A DNA stretch of 44,532 bases. Origin: Oscillatoriales cyanobacterium (GTDB taxonomy: Bacteria > Cyanobacteriota > Cyanobacteriia > Cyanobacteriales > Laspinemataceae). Below, piece after piece: positions 1-8,505 of the stretch. Made by a program: the position numbers and the translations under genes. The notes under the pieces were generated by a model. That model did not search any database and was not told the origin of the DNA. It worked only from the letters and a program-made list of their open reading frames with translations. The stretch lies in contig JAABRM010000060.1 of assembly GCA_011390955.1 (NCBI GenBank), forward strand, positions 1 through 44,532, read 5' to 3'. Numbering within the stretch: position 1 is the first letter of the stretch; each line of letters opens with the position of its first letter.

Positions 1-31
1 GCCAATCGATGTGGATTAATTAATTAACTCG

Positions 32-133
32 CTGGCGATCGAATTATTCATCCAAGGTAGGGACACGGCAATGCCGTGTCCCTGGCGATCGAATTATTCA
101 TCCAAGGTAGGGACACGGCAATGCCGTGTCCCT
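32..133. repeat. Two tandem 50-bp units with a 23-bp palindrome
   Basis: Two nearly identical 50-bp units start at 32 and 82. Each carries a palindrome with 11-bp arms (GGGACACGGCA / TGCCGTGTCCC) around one central base, at about 60-82 and 110-132. This looks like a dispersed cyanobacterial REP-type palindrome. No gene is seen in 1-160. Confidence 0.85.
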
Positions 134-160
134 ACGAATGCGGCTTATTTGAAATTGATA

Positions 161-376
161 TTATTGTCCCCGTCCTGGTTGGCAATCGATAAAAATCAAT
201 GCCTCGGTATCTAGAAAACTAGCGATCGCCATCTCGATTGTTGCTTCAATGGGATAATCGATTTCATTAGCGCGGGCAATCATTGCCGAGCGAATTCTTT
301 CCGGTAAGCGTTCTAAAATTATCTCCGCATCATTGGCCGATAATTGGTCTATTTTTTGAGTTATTTTTTTTGGCAT
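161..376 (-). CDS. Small hypothetical protein, possible antitoxin-like
   Basis: A 71-residue reading frame starting MPKKITQKIDQL. The frame stays open upstream to 565, but that part is translated from the AGAAACCCGGTTTCT repeats (residues such as KETRFLRFL recur), so I place the start at the ATG at 376, just outside the repeats. The protein is acidic and helical in appearance, with no signal peptide or membrane segment. Its size and composition would suit a small DNA-binding or antitoxin-like protein, but no family is recognised and no partner gene is next to it. That it is expressed is an inference. Confidence 0.5.
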   Translation of the reverse strand: MPKKITQKIDQLSANDAEIILERLPERIRSAMIARANEIDYPIEATIEMAIASFLDTEALIFIDCQPGRGQ

Positions 377-380
377 AAAC

Positions 381-582
381 AGAAACCCGGTTTCTGGGCT
401 ATTATAACGAAGAAACCTGACAAACCGGGTTTCTTTTACGCATCCCACCGTTAACTTTGAGATCCACAACAGAAACCCGGTTTCTGAGCCATAACGAAGA
501 AACCTAAGAAACCTAAGAAACCGGGTTTCTTTTCCGCATTCCACCGTTAACTTTGATACCAACAACAGAAACCCGGTTTCTA
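381..582. repeat. Tandem array of AGAAACCCGGTTTCT composite repeats
   Basis: The 15-bp palindrome AGAAACCCGGTTTCT occurs at 381, 471 and 567, giving units of 90 and 96 bp. Inverted partial copies (AAACCGGGTTTCTT) and the linker CCACCGTTAACTTTGA lie between them. The same linker and palindrome combination recurs near 3777-3810, 3925-3960 and 5010-5060, so this is a mobile or amplifying composite repeat family. Confidence 0.85.
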
Positions 583-598
583 GGCTATGGGCTATTAT

Positions 599-829
599 TT
601 AACCGGACTTTTCTTTATCTTGTGCCAGCTTTTGCAACAGGGGGCACTGACGGCTGACTGATTGTACGCGCACATAAGGAGGTTGTGCAGGGATTTCTCG
701 ATCGATGCGAATATGGACAAATGCCAAACCAAAGGTTAAAGCGACTCCTGCCCCGGTATGAATCAAACCCACAAAACTGGTTGCGGTGGCTTCGGCGATA
801 ATTAATAAAACTCGTTTAGAAATCTGCAT
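599..829 (-). CDS. Small hypothetical protein with N-terminal hydrophobic segment
   Basis: A 76-residue frame starting at an ATG preceded by AAGGAC at a plausible spacing (minus strand). Residues about 6-40 are hydrophobic and rich in A, G, V and L, with a polar, charged C-terminus (ends QDKEKSG). It could be a one-segment membrane protein. No family is recognised. It is divergent from the large STAND NTPase gene starting at 1023, and the interval between them holds palindromic sites that may serve both genes. Confidence 0.45.
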   Translation of the reverse strand: MQISKRVLLIIAEATATSFVGLIHTGAGVALTFGLAFVHIRIDREIPAQPPYVRVQSVSRQCPLLQKLAQDKEKSG

Positions 830-865
830 TATCTTGTCCTTAAACTCGATAATGCTGTTGTAAAA

Positions 866-985
866 TTTCGGTTATACCCGAAAGCAAGGAAACATTCAGG
901 AAACGCTGAAAGCATTATACTGAAAGTATTCGGGTAGGTTCGGGTAGGGGTTTCGATTTCGGGAACCCGAAACTTTCCCGAAACT
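866..985. promoter_or_regulatory. Palindromic CCCGAAA sites between divergent genes
   Basis: The interval holds TTTCGG-6 nt-CCGAAA at 866-883 and the perfect palindrome TTTCGGGAACCCGAAA at 957-972, plus direct TTCGGGTAGG copies around 930-950 and a TTTCCCGAAA at about 974-983. A TATACT at 916-921 could be a -10 box reading toward the gene at 1023. Repeated symmetric sites around a promoter suggest an operator. This is inference, because no regulator is identified. Confidence 0.4.
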
Positions 986-1022
986 TGCCGAATTTGGTGC
1001 TATTTCTTTGGTGTGATTTGTT

Positions 1023-3797
1023 ATGTCCAACTTCAGTTATGGCCCGGAACTGCAAAGTCGGGTGCAGCAGCTTCTAGAAATTTTAATCGACTATGCCAAC
1101 TGCGACTTAGAAGGAAATCTGGATCGGATTAACCTAGATGCACGGTGGGAAGAGGAAAACCAGAAAAATCGGGAAAACCAGAAAGATCGGAAAAAGTACC
1201 ATATAGCGGTAGAAACCACCCTGGAAGATTTGCGGGTGTTGCTTTACAGCAGCGCGAGAGTGGATCGAAAAACCAAATTGGCACAGCGGAAGGATATCGG
1301 GGCATTACTCACCCATTATTTAGAACGTCTGGAACTTTGGGAAGATCGCCGGGTTAAAAAGCCGGGTTCCCGTCGATGGATTTTTACTTTGAAGCTATGG
1401 AGTAAGGACAAAACCGAGAACCTGCGAAAGTTTGAAAAGGAGTGGGACAACAAATTAGGGGGTAGCAAGCCATCTTTGACTATTGAGGTGAGTAGCTCCA
1501 CTGCACCATCTGGCAAGGGGAAGCAGGGGGGTATCGCTACGGTGGGCTTAGAAAATATCGCCGAAATTCCCGTATGGGTGGGACGGGATGCCCTAATCCA
1601 AGAGTTAAAAGCCAAATTACTCGCACCGGAAACCGCCCCGAAAGTGCTGGCGATTATTGGGCAAGGGGGTATCGGTAAAACCAGTTTAGGGGTGAAGCTG
1701 TTGGAAAGTTTGGGGGTGCAGTTGCAACCGCCAAACCTCACCGAAATCTGTGTTTATGAAAAAGTCCTCTATTTTAAAGTTTACCCAGGGACGAGTTTTG
1801 ATAGTGTGGCGGAGTTTCTGCTGCGCGGGTTGGACATGGAAACCGTGGAACCGTTGAAAACTCCAGAGGAAAAAATCCGCAATGTCCTGGAGGGGTTGAC
1901 GAAACAGCGCGGAGTCGTGGTTTTGGATAACTTAGAAGATATTTTACACCCAGCATCGGCTGCGAATGCCGGGAAAGCCCTGTCTGGGGAATGGGGACAA
2001 TTGCTCAATCGCTTTGTCTATGGCAATCATTGCTCAACGATTATGCTCACCAGTCGGGAATTTCCGGTAGATTTGGCGGATTCTCGTGCGCGAACTCCGA
2101 AACCTGACCCGAAATTGGTCGAGTTGCTGACTTTGGTGGGGGTCAGCGATGAAGCTGGGGTGGAAATTTTGCGGCTGCGTGGGTCTGCCGATAGTGAAGC
2201 AGACCAGGAATGGATTGCGGAACGAGTCAAAGGCAATACATTTTTATTAGCTCAATTAGCGGCGATTGGTTTAGAAAGTCCGGGGTATTTGCGACAACAT
2301 CCCGAACTGGTGGCAGAGGAGGCAGAACCGATTCTACAAGCGCAACTGATGCGGCAAAGTGAGGCAGCACGGGATTTGTTGCGGCAAATGTGCGTGTTGC
2401 GGACGGGGATTGATATCCCAGGATTAACGTTTTTGCGCCTTTATACCGATGACAAGGAAAAAGATATTCGCTTTGAGATGGCGGCAATATTGGAAGAACC
2501 GGCAGAGTTGACCAAGGCAGAACTGAAAGAAACTGAGGAAATTGTTCGGCATTTGGTGAATAGTTCTTTGGTGCAGGGTCGCTACGATCGGAAACGGTGT
2601 GAATGGTTTTATGACCTGCATCGTTTGATGGTGGAATATCTGCAAACGGCATATCAGGCAGAATTGCCGCAACTGATGGAACGGGTTTATAAGTTTTACT
2701 GCACTGGGAAAACTGTCGAAAATCCCAAAACCCTGGAAGATTTGCGGCCACTTTTAGAAGCCCAGTATTTTGCTTTTCAGTTGGGGAATTATGATGAAGC
2801 CTCTAGTTTATTGATGGGAACGATAGAGAAATATCTCAAACCTTGGGGATATTGGAGTTTCTTAAAAGACTTATATGAGCAAATTTTGCCTTCTGTTGAT
2901 GAGGAAACCCGTCCTTATTATCTATCACGAATTGGTTCGAGATATCGCGATTGGGGTAACTGGGACACGGCGGAAAAATATTATCAGGATGGTTTAAAAA
3001 TCGCCCAAGCACAAAATAATCAAAGTCTAGTTGCTAATTTTCAAGGACAATTGGGAGATATCGCCCGATATCGCGGCAAATGGGATGAAGCAGAGAAACT
3101 CTATCGGCAATCTTTGGAATTGAGTACCGAATTGGGCGATCGCGCTGGGATGGCTTGGAGTTGGGGATGTTTGGGAGATATCGCCGAAAGTCGAGGCAAT
3201 TGGGATAAAGCGGAGAAACTCTATCGGCAATACTTGGAAGTGATGACCGAATTGGGCGATCGCGCTGGGATAGCTTCGAGTTGGGGAAGCTTGGGATATA
3301 TCGAACAATGTCGCGGCAATTGGGATGAAGCGGAGAAACTCTATCGGCAATGTTTGGATTTGAGAACCGAATTGGGCGATCGCGCTGGGATGGCTTACGG
3401 TTGGGTAAAATTGGGAGATATCGCCCGAAAACGCGGGAATTGGGATGAAGCGGAGAAACTCTATCGGCAATCTTTGGATCTGAGAACCGAATTGGGCGAT
3501 CGGGCTTGGATGGCAGCAACTTGGGCAAGCTTGGGAGAAAACGAACTGGGCAAAGGTAATCTCGATGCGGCGGAAAAATATTTAACCGAAGCTTTAGCCG
3601 ATATGGAAAAGCTGGGAATGACCTGGCATATTGCCGAAACTAATTTTGACTTGGCTAAATTATGGCGTCAGCGAGGCAACGAGGAAACTGCCCAAAAGCA
3701 TTACGAAAAATCCCATCAACTCTATGAAAAATTAGGGGCGATGAAGGATTTAGAACGGATTGAACGGGACTGGAGAGAAACCGGGTTTCTTATTTGA
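1023..3797 (+). CDS. STAND NTPase (NB-ARC-like) with C-terminal TPR repeats
   Basis: 924 residues, three parts. Residues 1-150 form a helical, winged-helix-like domain of the kind found at the N-terminus of many cyanobacterial NB-ARC/NACHT proteins (it ends around RRWIFTLKLWSKD). Residues about 180-480 are a STAND ATPase: Walker A GQGGIGKTS near 213-221, Walker B VVVLDNLED near 297, and sensor-type MLTSREFP near 341. Residues about 640-900 are tetratricopeptide repeats with the 40-residue unit GNWDEAEKLYRQ. STAND proteins act as nucleotide-controlled switches in signalling or immune responses; here the repeats would sense a ligand and the N-terminus would pass on the signal. No catalytic effector is recognised. 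The last six residues (ETGFLI) and the stop codon lie inside a dispersed repeat. Confidence 0.88.
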   Translation: MSNFSYGPELQSRVQQLLEILIDYANCDLEGNLDRINLDARWEEENQKNRENQKDRKKYHIAVETTLEDLRVLLYSSARVDRKTKLAQRKDIGALLTHYLERLELWEDRRVKKPGSRRWIFTLKLWSKDKTENLRKFEKEWDNKLGGSKPSLTIEVSSSTAPSGKGKQGGIATVGLENIAEIPVWVGRDALIQELKAKLLAPETAPKVLAIIGQGGIGKTSLGVKLLESLGVQLQPPNLTEICVYEKVLYFKVYPGTSFDSVAEFLLRGLDMETVEPLKTPEEKIRNVLEGLTKQRGVVVLDNLEDILHPASAANAGKALSGEWGQLLNRFVYGNHCSTIMLTSREFPVDLADSRARTPKPDPKLVELLTLVGVSDEAGVEILRLRGSADSEADQEWIAERVKGNTFLLAQLAAIGLESPGYLRQHPELVAEEAEPILQAQLMRQSEAARDLLRQMCVLRTGIDIPGLTFLRLYTDDKEKDIRFEMAAILEEPAELTKAELKETEEIVRHLVNSSLVQGRYDRKRCEWFYDLHRLMVEYLQTAYQAELPQLMERVYKFYCTGKTVENPKTLEDLRPLLEAQYFAFQLGNYDEASSLLMGTIEKYLKPWGYWSFLKDLYEQILPSVDEETRPYYLSRIGSRYRDWGNWDTAEKYYQDGLKIAQAQNNQSLVANFQGQLGDIARYRGKWDEAEKLYRQSLELSTELGDRAGMAWSWGCLGDIAESRGNWDKAEKLYRQYLEVMTELGDRAGIASSWGSLGYIEQCRGNWDEAEKLYRQCLDLRTELGDRAGMAYGWVKLGDIARKRGNWDEAEKLYRQSLDLRTELGDRAWMAATWASLGENELGKGNLDAAEKYLTEALADMEKLGMTWHIAETNFDLAKLWRQRGNEETAQKHYEKSHQLYEKLGAMKDLERIERDWRETGFLI
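3051..3530 (+). repeat. Four near-identical 120-bp TPR-coding units
   Basis: Units repeat at exactly 120 bp. For example GAATTGGGCGATCGC recurs at about 3128, 3248, 3368 and 3488, and GAGAAACTCTATCGGCAA at the matching positions. DNA-level identity is much higher than normal for diverged TPRs, so the array is recently expanded or homogenised. Confidence 0.85.
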
Positions 3798-4160
3798 ATT
3801 CCACCGTTAACCGATATATCCACAACAGTGGAGACTTTCGTAGGGTGCGTTAGGCTGGCGATCTATTTTCGGCGAAAAACAATCAGCCTAATTGCCAGCC
3901 GTAACGCACCATTAACCCGGATATGAAAACCGGGTTTCTTCTTTGAATTCCACCGTTATAGCGGTTTTCATTTTAATAGAATACGGCAAGGGCGAAGCAT
4001 TCCAGTAGTAGGGGCGAATGGCCATTCGCCCCTACATTGGTTAAAATACTAATTTTACTGCCGGAATGCTTCGCCCCTACAAATATTTCTGGTTTACTCG
4101 CGGAGAAAATTGCTGTAATATCCTGAATAGAAACCCGGTTTCTGTGTACCGTTGGCATTT
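3775..4160. repeat. Repeat-filled intergenic region with several hairpins
   Basis: No gene is seen here. It holds AGAAACCGGGTTTCTT at 3777; a long hairpin with arms GGTGCGTTAGGCTGGC and GCCAGCCGTAACGCACC (3844-3910, one bulge); another CCGGGTTTCTT copy near 3930; a 24-bp palindrome AGGGGCGAATGGCCATTCGC... near 4010-4034; an inverted pair GGCGAAGCATTCC / GGAATGCTTCGCC at about 3992 and 4062; and AGAAACCCGGTTTCT at about 4129. Confidence 0.75.
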
Positions 4161-4182
4161 CGTTAGTTTTCCATTACCCTTC

Positions 4183-4620
4183 TCACAAACCTCTGGTGAC
4201 AATTTCTCTTACTTCTCCAATAAATTCGGCAGGCGTTTGAATCACTAAACCACTCTTTGCCGCCACTTCCGCCGTAAAATCTTTAGTATTTAGGCTCAAA
4301 AGACGGTCAACTTTTGCCAGAACTGCTGCCGCTAATATTGGAGTATCTTTAGCTTCAATAATCGTTTTCCATCGTTCCGATTCGGCTGGCTGAGGATTAG
4401 GTTGAATTTCTGGATCTATCGCGGCTATTATCTGGGTAAAAATTGGTATAGCTGCCGGTAACTTTTTTTTGAAATTGCGCTGACATTCCTCCATTACCTG
4501 CTCTGATACAACTAACTTGAACAGACCAATTTCTGCCATCGTCAACACAGCACGACTCGCTCCCGTTTTAGAGCCACATCCGGCAATTAAAATGCTAGTG
4601 TCTGCAAATATCCTACGCAT
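4183..4620 (-). CDS. PIN-domain toxin (VapC-like ribonuclease)
   Basis: 145 residues from the ATG at 4620. The PIN fold acidic residues are visible: D7 in FADTSIL, E44 in VMEEC, D92 in KDTPIL and D114 in NTKDF. These would bind Mg/Mn in an RNase active site. The ATG overlaps the TGA of the upstream antitoxin gene by one base, the usual coupling of toxin-antitoxin pairs. In this family the toxin cleaves RNA and is neutralised by its partner. The C-terminal tail of about 25 residues after the last acidic residue is normal. Substrate cannot be read from sequence. The 3' flank is repeat-rich. Confidence 0.82.
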   Translation of the reverse strand: MRRIFADTSILIAGCGSKTGASRAVLTMAEIGLFKLVVSEQVMEECQRNFKKKLPAAIPIFTQIIAAIDPEIQPNPQPAESERWKTIIEAKDTPILAAAVLAKVDRLLSLNTKDFTAEVAAKSGLVIQTPAEFIGEVREIVTRGL

Positions 4621-4946
4621 CAAGACTGTTGCTCCTGAAAAATACTCTCTCTCTCCTCGTCTATTCCCGCTAACAAATCGGTCAATCTCACATTTTCATT
4701 ATCCATCATCGCCACGATTTTATCGATGAGTTGGGGAACTTGAGGCGATTTGGGAGATAGAAAAATTAACTGACCGACTTGAATTAACTCCAAGCGATCG
4801 CCCTCAGTTACATTCAGGGAATCTTGCATAGACTGAGGAATCATAATTTCTCCTCTCTTGCCGATCGTAATTGGTAATTGTTTCATCTCTAAATTGGTTT
4901 CTGGTGAATTTATTTGCATAAATTTTATGGTTTTATTTTTCGTCAT
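4620..4946 (-). CDS. AbrB/SpoVT-type antitoxin, partner of the PIN toxin
   Basis: Up to 108 residues. The segment ITIGKRGEIMIPQSM followed by LNVTEGDRLELI is the swapped-hairpin AbrB (MazE-like) DNA-binding fold. The C-terminal part (LIDKIVAMMDNEN...DLLAGIDEERESIF) would bind the toxin. Three in-frame ATGs exist (4946, 4919, 4886) and none has a strong ribosome binding site; the most family-like start is the one at 4886 (MKQLPITIG). Stop overlaps the toxin start by one base. By analogy with other pairs it should repress its own operon. Confidence 0.78.
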   Translation of the reverse strand: MTKNKTIKFMQINSPETNLEMKQLPITIGKRGEIMIPQSMQDSLNVTEGDRLELIQVGQLIFLSPKSPQVPQLIDKIVAMMDNENVRLTDLLAGIDEERESIFQEQQS

Positions 4947-5009
4947 AATCAGCGGTTAAATTCATTTTAGCCGATTTACCAGACTTTGGCCACGAAGGTG
5001 CGAGAGTTA

Positions 5010-5335
5010 CAGAAACCGGGTTTCTTATTTGAATTCCACCGTTAACTTTGATATTCTGAATAGAAACCCGGTTTCTTCTTTGCCGAAGTTAGTTAACCTC
5101 AAAACCAAGGTCCAGAAACCGGGTTTCTTCAGAAAACCTTTGCCGAAGACAAAAAGTTAACGCAGAAACCCGGTTTCTTCTTTGCCGAAGTTAATTAACC
5201 TCAAAACCAGGGTCCAGAAACCGGGTTTCTTCAGAAAACCTTTGCCGAAGACCAAAAGTTAACGCAGAAACCCGGTTTCTTCTTTGCCGAAGTTAATTAA
5301 CCTCAAAACCAGGGCCCAGAAACCCGGTTTCTTAT
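5010..5335. repeat. 102-bp tandem repeat array built from two inverted 15-bp palindromes
   Basis: AGAAACCCGGTTTCTTCTTTG starts at 5062, 5164 and 5266, exactly 102 bp apart. Each unit also has an AGAAACCGGGTTTCTTC copy about 50 bp in, a TTTGCCGAAG pair and GTTAAC. The third unit is truncated directly at the stop codon of dxr (5338-5336). An older copy with the CCACCGTTAACTTTGATAT linker lies at 5010-5055. The interval 4947-5335 has no gene. Confidence 0.9.
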
Positions 5336-6532
5336 TTAACGCAAGGATAAAATCCGATCGCCTTTAGTTAAATCCTGACTTGCTTCCAAAACTGCTTGAC
5401 GCGCCCAACTATCTGCTGCTAAAATATCATCTAAAGATGGATTTTGGCAGTTATTCCCTTGGTGGCGATCGCAGGTTTTTTCAATTACACGGGGAATATC
5501 TAAAAACGCAATTTTCTCATCTAAAAATAGCGCCACCGCTTGCTCATTGGCCGCATTTAAAACCGCCGTCATCGAACCGCCAGCGCGACCTGCCGCATAA
5601 GCTAATTCCATACAAGGATACTTATCATGGTCAGGTTCTCGGAAAGTTAAATCACCGGCTTTAACTAAATCTAACCGTTGCCAATCCGTATAAATTCGCT
5701 CTGGCCAAGACAACGCATAAAGCAACGGCAACCGCATATCCGGCCAACCCAATTGAGCCAAAACCGACGTATCTTGCACCTCAATTAATGAGTGAATAAT
5801 ACTCTGAGGATGAATCACAATATCAATATTATCGTAATCCATGCCAAACAGATAATGCGCCTCAATTACCTCTAAACCTTTATTCATCAAAGTAGCAGAA
5901 TCAACGGTAATTTTTCGACCCATAGACCAGTTAGGATGTTTTAAAGCATCAGCCACTTTCACCGAGGCTAATTTTTCCACCGGCCAATCCCGAAAAGCCC
6001 CCCCAGATGCAGTGAGAATAATCCGCCGCAAACCCCCATCCAGCACCCCTTGCAAACATTGAAAAATTGCCGAATGTTCCGAATCCGCAGGCAGCAATTT
6101 TACCCCATATTTTTCTACCAAAGGATTCACCACTGGCCCACCAGCAATCAGGGTTTCTTTATTCGCCAAAGCAATATCTTTCCCCGCTTCGATCGCCGCA
6201 ATTGTTGGCAGTAACCCCGCGCAACCGACAATCCCCGTCACCACCGCTTCCGCATCCCCGTAAGCAGCCACGGTTTTAATCCCTTCTGCCCCTGCGGTTA
6301 AAATCGGCTGGGGGTCAACATGGGCGATCGCCTCGCGCAACTCTGGCAACAACGACTCATCGGAAATTGCCGCAATTTCCGGGCGAAACTGCTCAATTTG
6401 CCGCGCCAACAAGCCCACATTCCGCCCTGCGGCAATGCCCACCAACCGAAATTTATCGGGATGTTGCGCCACAATATCCAAAGTTTGAGTGCCAATCGAG
6501 CCGGTGGATCCTAAAAGTGTAATAGCTTTCAC
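5336..6532 (-). CDS. dxr: 1-deoxy-D-xylulose 5-phosphate reductoisomerase
   Basis: 398 residues, the normal family length. The enzyme converts DXP to 2-C-methyl-D-erythritol 4-phosphate with NADPH and a divalent metal, the committed step of the MEP isoprenoid pathway that feeds carotenoids and chlorophyll phytol. Visible motifs: GSTGSIG (8-14) for [16 protein letters not shown] (122-132), metal ligands D150 and E152 in [18 protein letters not shown] (174-182), the flexible-loop region [20 protein letters not shown], and NKGLE with E221 as third ligand. The start codon is GTG at 6532. The gene is monocistronic and divergent from the FAD oxidoreductase; its 3' end abuts a repeat array. Confidence 0.96.
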   Translation of the reverse strand: MKAITLLGSTGSIGTQTLDIVAQHPDKFRLVGIAAGRNVGLLARQIEQFRPEIAAISDESLLPELREAIAHVDPQPILTAGAEGIKTVAAYGDAEAVVTGIVGCAGLLPTIAAIEAGKDIALANKETLIAGGPVVNPLVEKYGVKLLPADSEHSAIFQCLQGVLDGGLRRIILTASGGAFRDWPVEKLASVKVADALKHPNWSMGRKITVDSATLMNKGLEVIEAHYLFGMDYDNIDIVIHPQSIIHSLIEVQDTSVLAQLGWPDMRLPLLYALSWPERIYTDWQRLDLVKAGDLTFREPDHDKYPCMELAYAAGRAGGSMTAVLNAANEQAVALFLDEKIAFLDIPRVIEKTCDRHQGNNCQNPSLDDILAADSWARQAVLEASQDLTKGDRILSLR

Positions 6533-6674
6533 GATTTCTTAACAATCAACAACAAACCTACTATAAAATTTTCCGGCGCCCTCGCGATCGCAATTTCTTG
6601 GCAACCAGCAACGCGCAATTCTCCAGTATTTCCACTTAGGCTATGTCATGCTAAAGAAAAAAAGGATCTAAACC

Positions 6675-8186
6675 ATGTCTACTGAATCAAAAACCGAAAA
6701 AATTGTGGTTGTGGGCGCTGGTTGGGCCGGTTTAAGCGCCACCTACCACCTAGCCAAACAAGGTTACAACGTCACCCTCCTCGAAGCGGGGCCTTATCCC
6801 GGTGGGTTGGTGGCTGGCTGGAAAACTGAGCACGGACGGTCCGTAGAAGCGGGAATTCACGGATTTTGGTATCCCTACAAAAACATCTTCAAATTAATCG
6901 ATGAATTGGGCATTCAACCCTTCACCCCTTGGACAAAATCCGCCCAATATTCCCCCGCAGGATTAGAAGTAGAATCGCCAATTTTTCAACAAGAACCGCC
7001 CCTCCCTACCCCCCTGGGGACATTTCTTTATCCGCAATTTCAGCGCTTACCTTTTATCGACCGACTATCAGCATTACCCATGCTTTATGCCTTAATTGAT
7101 TTTGACAATTCCGATGCAGCATGGCGACGGTATGACTCGGTGACAGCCAGAGAATTGTTTAAACAATATGGAGTATCCGGTCGCCTATATAGTGATGCTT
7201 TTAACCCCATGTTATTAGTGGGCTTATTTGCTCCGGGTGAGCAATGTTCAGCGGCAGCAGCGTTAGGAATGCTGTATTATTTTATCTTAGCCCATCAACC
7301 GAATTTTGATGTGATGTGGTGTCGGGGAACCGTAGGCGAAAAAATCTTTCGCCCTTGGGTGGAACGGATTGAAGAAGCTGGGGGCAAAATTATGGCAAAT
7401 CGCCGCGTCACAGATATTCTGTTCAACGAGTTAGGTGAGGCAACGGACGTAGTTTGTGGGGACGAAATTTTTGATACCGATGCGGTAATTTTCGCCGTAG
7501 GCATTACCGGGATGAAAAAGATTGTGGCGGGCAGTTCTCATTTACAAAGTCGCCCAGAATTTAGAAATATAATGAATTTATCCGGGATTGATGTGCTGGC
7601 AACTCGCTTATGGTTTGACCGCAAAATTAATATTCCCCGTGCTTCAAATGCTTGTTTTGGCTTTGATGAAACTACGGGCTGGACATTTTTCGATCTGAAT
7701 GCTTTGCATGATGAATATCGGGATGAACCGGGCACCGTGGTAGAAGTTGATTTTTATCATGCCAATCAATTTTTACCTTTAACAGATCGAGAAATTGTGA
7801 AAATCGTTAAAGGCTATTTAACCACTTGTATTCCTGAGTTTGGTCAAGCCAAGATTATTGATAGTAGCGTGATTCGCTTGCGCCAAGCGGTGACTCATTT
7901 TTCCCCTGGCAGTTATCAATATATGTTGCCTGCCCAGACCAGTATTAATAATGTGTTTATGAGTGGGGATTGGATTGTTAACCGTCATGGTTCTTGGTCA
8001 CAGGAAAAAGCTTATGTGACTGGCTTGGAAGCGGCAAATTTAGTCATTTCCCGGCTGAAAAAGGGCAAGGCAGCGGAAATTATTCCCGTGGAAGCCGATG
8101 AACCCCATATTCAGGGTTTGCGAGAGATTAACCAAGCGGTGCGATCGCTTACTGAGACTTTTCTGCCTAAGTTTTGGTTGCCTTAA
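6675..8186 (+). CDS. FAD-dependent oxidoreductase, carotenoid desaturase-like
   Basis: 503 residues from an ATG preceded by AAAGGATCT. The N-terminal Rossmann motif VVVGAGWAGLSA (11-22, GxGxxG at 14-19) and E37 at the end of the second strand bind FAD; PYPGGLVAGW follows. The C-terminal FAD contact VFMSGDWIV..HGSWSQEKAYVTGLEAA is typical of the amine oxidase / phytoene desaturase superfamily. GIHGFWYPYKN resembles the GFHGF motif of carotenoid desaturases and CrtU/CruE-type enzymes. The exact substrate is not decided. Divergent location from dxr is compatible with a carotenoid role, but that is inference. Confidence 0.8.
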   Translation: MSTESKTEKIVVVGAGWAGLSATYHLAKQGYNVTLLEAGPYPGGLVAGWKTEHGRSVEAGIHGFWYPYKNIFKLIDELGIQPFTPWTKSAQYSPAGLEVESPIFQQEPPLPTPLGTFLYPQFQRLPFIDRLSALPMLYALIDFDNSDAAWRRYDSVTARELFKQYGVSGRLYSDAFNPMLLVGLFAPGEQCSAAAALGMLYYFILAHQPNFDVMWCRGTVGEKIFRPWVERIEEAGGKIMANRRVTDILFNELGEATDVVCGDEIFDTDAVIFAVGITGMKKIVAGSSHLQSRPEFRNIMNLSGIDVLATRLWFDRKINIPRASNACFGFDETTGWTFFDLNALHDEYRDEPGTVVEVDFYHANQFLPLTDREIVKIVKGYLTTCIPEFGQAKIIDSSVIRLRQAVTHFSPGSYQYMLPAQTSINNVFMSGDWIVNRHGSWSQEKAYVTGLEAANLVISRLKKGKAAEIIPVEADEPHIQGLREINQAVRSLTETFLPKFWLP

Positions 8187-8220
8187 TTTTGACCTAAATC
8201 AAAGGTAGCATTAATATTAG

Positions 8221-8285
8221 GGTGCGTTAGGCGCTCAGATTTGCCGGAAATAAAACCTGGTTTAAATTTAGCGCCGTAACGCACC
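8221..8285. repeat. REP-like hairpin with GGTGCGTTA arms
   Basis: Left arm GGTGCGTTAGGCGCT (8221-8235) pairs with right arm AGCGCCGTAACGCACC (8270-8285). The same GGTGCGTTA/TAACGCACC design occurs at 3844-3910 and, shorter, at 8409-8434. It sits just after the FAD gene and might also stop transcription. Confidence 0.75.
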
Positions 8286-8373
8286 ATTTGTCCGGCTAAC
8301 TTTATTGATAAATAATATTATCTAAGGATAAATTTGACTATAATAAAATTGACCAGATTAAAACGATATAGTT

Positions 8374-8461
8374 AGGACTTATGCAACGACTCTATATATG
8401 GGGGATTGGTGCGTTACGCTCCGCTAACACACCCTACGAATAGCGTTTATGCGTAAGTCCT
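8374..8461. mobile_element. MITE-like element with AGGACTTAYGCA ends
   Basis: An 88-bp segment bounded by imperfect 12-bp terminal inverted repeats, AGGACTTATGCA at 8374-8385 and TGCGTAAGTCCT at 8450-8461. The inside contains GGTGCGTTA...TAACACACC. There is no coding capacity. AGGACTTACGCA-type ends are typical of non-autonomous cyanobacterial elements; no matching transposase is in the window. The interval 8187-8505 holds only this and the preceding hairpin. Confidence 0.6.
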
Positions 8462-8505
8462 GATAGTTATAATTTTAACAAAAAAATAGAGTAACTGGTG
8501 GATAA

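Noticed and set aside
377-565. N-terminal extension of the small protein at 161-376
   Set aside because: The extra residues are translated from the AGAAACCCGGTTTCT array and repeat themselves.
3027-3528. Two long minus-strand frames opposite the TPR region
   Set aside because: Their periodic sequence simply mirrors the 120-bp TPR units; they are shadows of the real gene.
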